Positions 7,673 to 10,145 of a stretch of DNA of 10,145 nucleotides are shown one piece after another (the stretch's first letter is position 1; each line of letters opens with the position of its first letter). Where the stretch lies: contig JAUVCU010000032.1 in the NCBI GenBank assembly GCA_030590715.1, positions 1-10,145 of the forward strand, written 5' to 3'. This DNA comes from Lentisphaeria bacterium (GTDB taxonomy: Bacteria > Verrucomicrobiota > Lentisphaeria > Victivallales > JAUVCU01). The notes under the pieces are model-generated. The model was not told where the DNA came from. It was given only the letters and a program-made list of their open reading frames with translations, and ran no database searches. The position numbers were made by a program, and so were the translations under genes.

Positions 7673-7701
7673 TTCACAATGTCAAAAACAGTTGTTATAA
7701 T
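7673..7701 (+). promoter_or_regulatory. Strong sigma70-type promoter ahead of the PotD-like pseudogene
   Basis: TTCACA (7673-7678), a 17-base spacer and a perfect TATAAT (7696-7701) lie upstream of the remnant solute-binding protein gene. The expected start near 7708 gives a leader of about 28 bases. AGGAGA (7725-7730) lies 5 bases before ATG at 7736. This is the best promoter-plus-ribosome-site combination in the window, although the reading frame it serves is broken. Confidence 0.7.
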
Positions 7702-7735
7702 TCGTAAACACTATTGCACTTTTTAGGAGACAGAT

Positions 7736-8119
7736 ATGAATAGGCATCGTCTATTCTTGGCCTTTTTTATACTATTTTTTGCTCAGTGCTCGTGTCTGCT
7801 CGCGGAGAAAAAAGTGGTTCTAAGGGTTTTAAACAGGACAGAGTATATCGATATTAACGAGTCTCTTCCCGACCACCTGCCTATTGCTCAAAGGTCACCT
7901 TCTTTGTTGGCATTTCAAAAGGAGTTTACAGTATCGTCGAATATTATGAATATGAGGAAACAGTCGAGGCTTTTAACGCGGTTGAGAATCTTCCTGGTTT
8001 TTATGATATTCTGATCACCAGTAATGGTGAGGTGAAGAATATGATTGATGCCCGTAGGTGTTTGACTCTTCAAAAGAGCAGGATTCCTAATTATAAACAC
8101 CTCGACCCAGCATATAATC
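7736..8119 (+). pseudogene. Decayed PotD-like periplasmic solute-binding protein gene (frameshifted and truncated)
   Basis: The first frame (ATG at 7736) gives an export signal (MNRHR then a hydrophobic stretch to about residue 22) followed by KKVVLRVLNRTEYID. This resembles the mature N-terminus of polyamine-binding PotD-type proteins (consensus like LRVLNWSEYID). It continues to LLAFQKEF at about 7927. The expected continuation lies in another frame from 7921: GVYSIVEYYEYEE, then LPGFYDILITSN, then SRIPNYKHLDPAYN, again as in PotD-like proteins, ending near 8118. The bases GGAGTTT at 7921-7927 are needed in both frames, so one copy of a 7-base tandem repeat was probably lost. About 130 of some 350 expected residues remain and no potABC genes adjoin. 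Left in the first frame, the product would stop at 8014 after 92 residues. The intact promoter, ribosome site and signal suggest recent decay. Family match is by memory of motifs. Confidence 0.72.
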
Positions 8120-8410
8120 GATTATTAACGTTCCGCCTTTTGTGAAGTTTTTTTGTCCAAAGTACTTTGTGCCAACGGCACATTTTATTTCAGCATGGGG
8201 TAAGCGAGAGCGCAACCCTCATGTATCGTATAAAAAAACAAAAAAGCGTGCTGAAGGTACGCCGCATAATAATCCACAAACATTTAAATTCTGAACAGTG
8301 ACAGCTTTTCGCTGATAGTTCACCCACTTCGAGGACGCGGGATTTGAATGTTGAATAGCACGGCGCTTCGCACCGTGCTATTCAAAGTAAAACCTCTTCG
8401 AGGCTTTCTT
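8120..8410. repeat. Hairpin-rich non-coding segment, possible dispersed repeat
   Basis: This stretch begins where the PotD-like homology stops. It contains a 12-base palindrome CAAAGTACTTTG (8158-8169) overlapping a small hairpin (TGTGCC, loop AAC, GGCACA; 8168-8182) and an imperfect hairpin at 8197-8218. It also has an interrupted hairpin at 8298-8323, a perfect 13-base stem with a 9-base loop (8351-8363 with 8373-8385), and a CCTC/GAGG hairpin at 8389-8407 followed by CTTTTT. CTTCGAGG occurs twice (8328-8335 and 8396-8403). No convincing gene is present; a 58-codon open frame at 8118-8294 lacks a start codon. The structure density suggests a repeat element or structured RNA, but only one copy is in the window, so this is inference. 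Confidence 0.35.
8351..8385. other. Perfect 13-bp inverted repeat (stem-loop)
   Basis: TTGAATAGCACGG at 8351-8363 and its exact reverse complement at 8373-8385 flank a 9-base loop. No T-run follows directly on the plus strand and no A-run precedes it, so it is not a simple terminator. A second short hairpin (8389-8407) with a T-rich tail follows, and the pair together could end plus-strand transcription coming from the pseudogene promoter. Confidence 0.7.
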
Positions 8411-8449
8411 TTTCACAAAACCTGGAACAATACAAAAAAGTAACGTGTG

Positions 8450-8473
8450 TTTTAAAGAAGTATTGCTTTAAAA
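8450..8473. promoter_or_regulatory. Operator-like inverted repeat upstream of the sensor kinase
   Basis: TTTTAAAG (8450-8457) and CTTTAAAA (8466-8473) form a perfect 8-base inverted repeat with an 8-base centre, about 50 bases before the kinase start. The right arm overlaps TAAAAT (8469-8474), a possible -10 hexamer, although no good -35 is seen. A dimeric regulator, perhaps one linked to this kinase, could bind here. No known operator is recognised. Confidence 0.3.
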
Positions 8474-8521
8474 TGTAAAAGAGAATTTTTATTTATTCGT
8501 GTGAGGATACAGGAGTTATCA

Positions 8522-9973
8522 ATGATTTTTGGAGAAAGAGCAAACAAGAAGATTTTGATTGTTGATGATGGTGTGGCCAATTTGAAACTGGCAGAGTGTC
8601 ATCTCAAACAGCAGGGGTATTTGGTGACGACTGCCTCAAACGGAAAAGATGCTCTTTTGTTAGTTGAAGAAAATGATTTTGATATGATCCTTCTCGATAT
8701 AATGATGTCGGGTCTCAATGGGTTTGAAGTATGTAAAATCCTTAAGGCAAATGATGTAACTAAAGATATACCTGTGATATTTCTGACTATTTTATCTGAT
8801 GTCGATGATATCCTGAAAGGTTTTGAGATTGGAGGCATTGATTATATCACCAAGCCGTTTAATGGTTTGGAACTTGTCGCCAGAGTTAAGGCTAACCTTA
8901 TGAATGTTGATATCTGGAAAAAACAGATGAGAATTAATCAACGCTTGCGGGTCGCCGAGCTTGACCTCCTTGCTTTCCTGGAGGCGGTGCACTCTGGTTT
9001 GGTAATTATTGACCCCGACGATAATAAAATTGTCGATGTTAATGCCGGAGCCTTAGAGCTGTTCGGTGTGCCGATAACTGATGTTGTCGGTCGTAATTAC
9101 TCCGAGTTTTTTACATCTGAAGCTGGTGACAGTAATATTCTGCTAAACTCAAGTGAAGACTCTTTCTGTATAGAATCGTGTCTTGCTGCGCCGAATGGCA
9201 AAGTTTTTGATCTGATCCAAAAGGTAACAGAGGTTAAAACATCGATCAAGCCGTTTTTGTTGTTGAATTTTATTGATATCACCGATCGGAAAAAAGTAGA
9301 ACTGCTGCGTGAGGATATAAGCCGTGTGGTTCAGCATGATCTGAAGAATCCATTGAATGCAATCGTCGCTCTTCCTGAGATCATTAAATCAAGTTTAGGA
9401 TTGGACGAAAAAGATGCCATGATGTTGAATCTGATAGAGGAAGCGGGCTATCAAATGCTGGATATGATTAATATGTCTCTGGATATGTATAAAATGGAGT
9501 GTGGTACGTATAAGGTTACAAAAGTTCCCGTTGGTCTTGTGACAGTATTTAGGAAAATAATGAGAGAACAGCAGAGTGTTATTGCATATAAAGAACTGAA
9601 TGTATCTTTTGTTCTGGACGGGAAAGGAGTCTGTGAAAATGAGGAGTTTTTTGTTCAGTCAGAAGAGCTTCTTAGTTATTCTCTATTTTCAAACCTATTT
9701 AAAAATGCTATGGACGCATCTCCGGTTGGAGATACTATAACGATTGACTTTGCAGATGGGGATAGAAATAGTGTGGCAATTCACAACATGGGAGCTGTTC
9801 CAGAGGATATCAGGGATACGTTCTTTGACAAGTATACAACCTCGGGAAAAACAGGCGGAACTGGTCTTGGAACGTATAGCGCAAAGCTTATTGCAACGGC
9901 TTTAGGCGGAGGAATCAAGATGAAGTCTTCTGAAGAAGCCGGCACAACCGTGACTGTTGAGATTGTTAATTAA
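8522..9973 (+). CDS. Hybrid sensor histidine kinase: REC-PAS-HisKA-HATPase, cytoplasmic
   Basis: This 483-residue signalling protein autophosphorylates on histidine and probably takes input from another kinase through its N-terminal receiver. The start is ATG at 8522, supported by AGGAG (8511-8515) with 6-base spacing; an in-frame GTG at 8501 lies ahead of that site. The receiver (8-130) has Asp15/Asp16, phospho-acceptor Asp59 in LLDIM, Thr89 and Lys111 in TKPF. A PAS domain follows (about 147-255, GLVIIDPDDNKIVDVNAGA). The HisKA helix contains His272 in QHDLKNPLNAI. The ATPase domain has an N-box with Asn391 and Asn395 (NLFKNAMDAS), HNMG (421-424) where DxGxG is usual, and GGTGLGTYSAK (445-455). 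No membrane helices or signal are visible. No separate response regulator adjoins, so its partner is unknown; a GHKL kinase with its receiver in front is not rare in environmental bacteria. Confidence 0.92.
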   Translation: MIFGERANKKILIVDDGVANLKLAECHLKQQGYLVTTASNGKDALLLVEENDFDMILLDIMMSGLNGFEVCKILKANDVTKDIPVIFLTILSDVDDILKGFEIGGIDYITKPFNGLELVARVKANLMNVDIWKKQMRINQRLRVAELDLLAFLEAVHSGLVIIDPDDNKIVDVNAGALELFGVPITDVVGRNYSEFFTSEAGDSNILLNSSEDSFCIESCLAAPNGKVFDLIQKVTEVKTSIKPFLLLNFIDITDRKKVELLREDISRVVQHDLKNPLNAIVALPEIIKSSLGLDEKDAMMLNLIEEAGYQMLDMINMSLDMYKMECGTYKVTKVPVGLVTVFRKIMREQQSVIAYKELNVSFVLDGKGVCENEEFFVQSEELLSYSLFSNLFKNAMDASPVGDTITIDFADGDRNSVAIHNMGAVPEDIRDTFFDKYTTSGKTGGTGLGTYSAKLIATALGGGIKMKSSEEAGTTVTVEIVN

Positions 9974-9989
9974 TTTTTAGAAATAAAAA

Positions 9990-10019
9990 AAGCTGCCGCA
10001 AATATAATTGCGGCAGCTT
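9990..10019 (-). terminator. Rho-independent terminator for the minus-strand gene at the right edge
   Basis: A perfect 12-base stem, AAGCTGCCGCAA (9990-10001) with its complement at 10008-10019, closes a 6-base ATATAA loop. On the minus strand it is followed by TTTTTTATTT, a good U-tract, and it lies 22 bases after the stop of the edge gene. On the plus strand no T-run follows, so it would end the kinase transcript only weakly, if at all. Confidence 0.88.
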
Positions 10020-10041
10020 ACTATGAACTGATATTTTCAGG

Positions 10042-10145
10042 TTAGATCAAAGAGCTTTCCTTAGCGTCTTCAATTTCAAAACCTTTATCAACCCCAAGAA
10101 CAAGTGTATTTGTTTGAGCAACGTCACCAAGTAGGATTCCTCCTA
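10042..10145 (-). CDS. Unrecognised protein, C-terminal 33 residues only
   Basis: On the minus strand a frame enters from the right edge and runs GGILLGDVAQTNTLVLGVDK followed by GFEIEDAKESSLI to a TAA stop at 10044-10042, then meets a strong terminator hairpin. The residue pattern (short hydrophobic strands, acidic tail) and the properly placed terminator support a real gene end. I do not recognise the family, and the start and most of the gene are outside the window. Confidence 0.6.
   Translation of the reverse strand, partial: GGILLGDVAQTNTLVLGVDKGFEIEDAKESSLI

Noticed and set aside
7915..7930. Programmed ribosomal frameshift joining the two PotD-like frames
   Set aside because: There is no classic slippery heptamer with a following structure, and the second frame also ends early at 8145 without completing the protein.
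7736..8014. A genuine 92-residue small exported protein
   Set aside because: The tail after the frame break is low-complexity Arg/Leu-rich, while the neighbouring frame continues the binding-protein motifs; a broken gene explains both frames.
8118..8294. 58-codon open frame reading PKYFVPTAHFISAWGKRERN and on
   Set aside because: It has no ATG/GTG start with a ribosome site and begins at the breakpoint; more likely a chance frame in a repeat-like segment.
8348..8443. 31-residue open frame starting ATG at 8348
   Set aside because: It lies across the inverted repeat, has no ribosome site, and its sequence is dictated by the hairpin arms.
8120..8500. Insertion sequence between the pseudogene and the kinase
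   Set aside because: No transposase motif, no matching terminal inverted repeats bounding the segment and no target duplication could be found.
8501..8521. GTG start at 8501 for the sensor kinase
   Set aside because: AGGAG at 8511-8515 is correctly spaced for ATG at 8522 and lies downstream of the GTG.

Overview
The window (about 42% G+C by eye) reads as a chromosomal segment of a Gram-negative-type bacterium. The left 6 kb is a haem-biosynthesis operon on the minus strand, in transcription order hemA, hemE, hemN, hemH and an FAD-dependent protoporphyrinogen oxidase (hemG/hemY type) whose C-terminus is cut off by the left edge. The last four genes are tightly packed, with gaps of 5 and 0 bases and one 4-base ATGA overlap. 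The hemE-hemN-hemG order recalls the chlamydial cluster. With the base composition this makes me lean to a free-living PVC-superphylum bacterium (Lentisphaerota or relative), but that is inference and uncertain.

The enzymes cover C5-pathway entry (HemA) and the run from uroporphyrinogen III to haem (HemE, HemN, the oxidase, HemH). The genes for the middle steps (hemL, hemB, hemC, hemD) are not in the window. HemN converts coproporphyrinogen to protoporphyrinogen, so this is the classical protoporphyrin branch. HemA ends in a KCPYH tail that looks like a haem regulatory motif.

A 183-bp region divides hemA from a divergent plus-strand YlbF/YmcA-family gene whose product has a His/Cys-rich tail resembling that of the Fe-S-carrying Bacillus Y-complex subunits. 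That gene ends at a strong hairpin terminator that also encodes the last residues of a convergent MscS-type mechanosensitive channel gene.

Right of the channel gene the sequence looks less settled. A strong sigma70-type promoter, a good ribosome binding site and an export signal precede a decayed PotD-like solute-binding protein gene. It carries one frameshift, best explained by loss of one copy of a 7-base tandem repeat, and it is cut off near 8119. About 380 bases of hairpin-rich non-coding sequence follow, possibly a dispersed repeat. Then comes a cytoplasmic REC-PAS-HisKA-HATPase hybrid sensor kinase. The right edge holds the last 33 codons of an unrecognised minus-strand gene with its own terminator.

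No tRNA, rRNA, CRISPR array or complete insertion sequence was seen.
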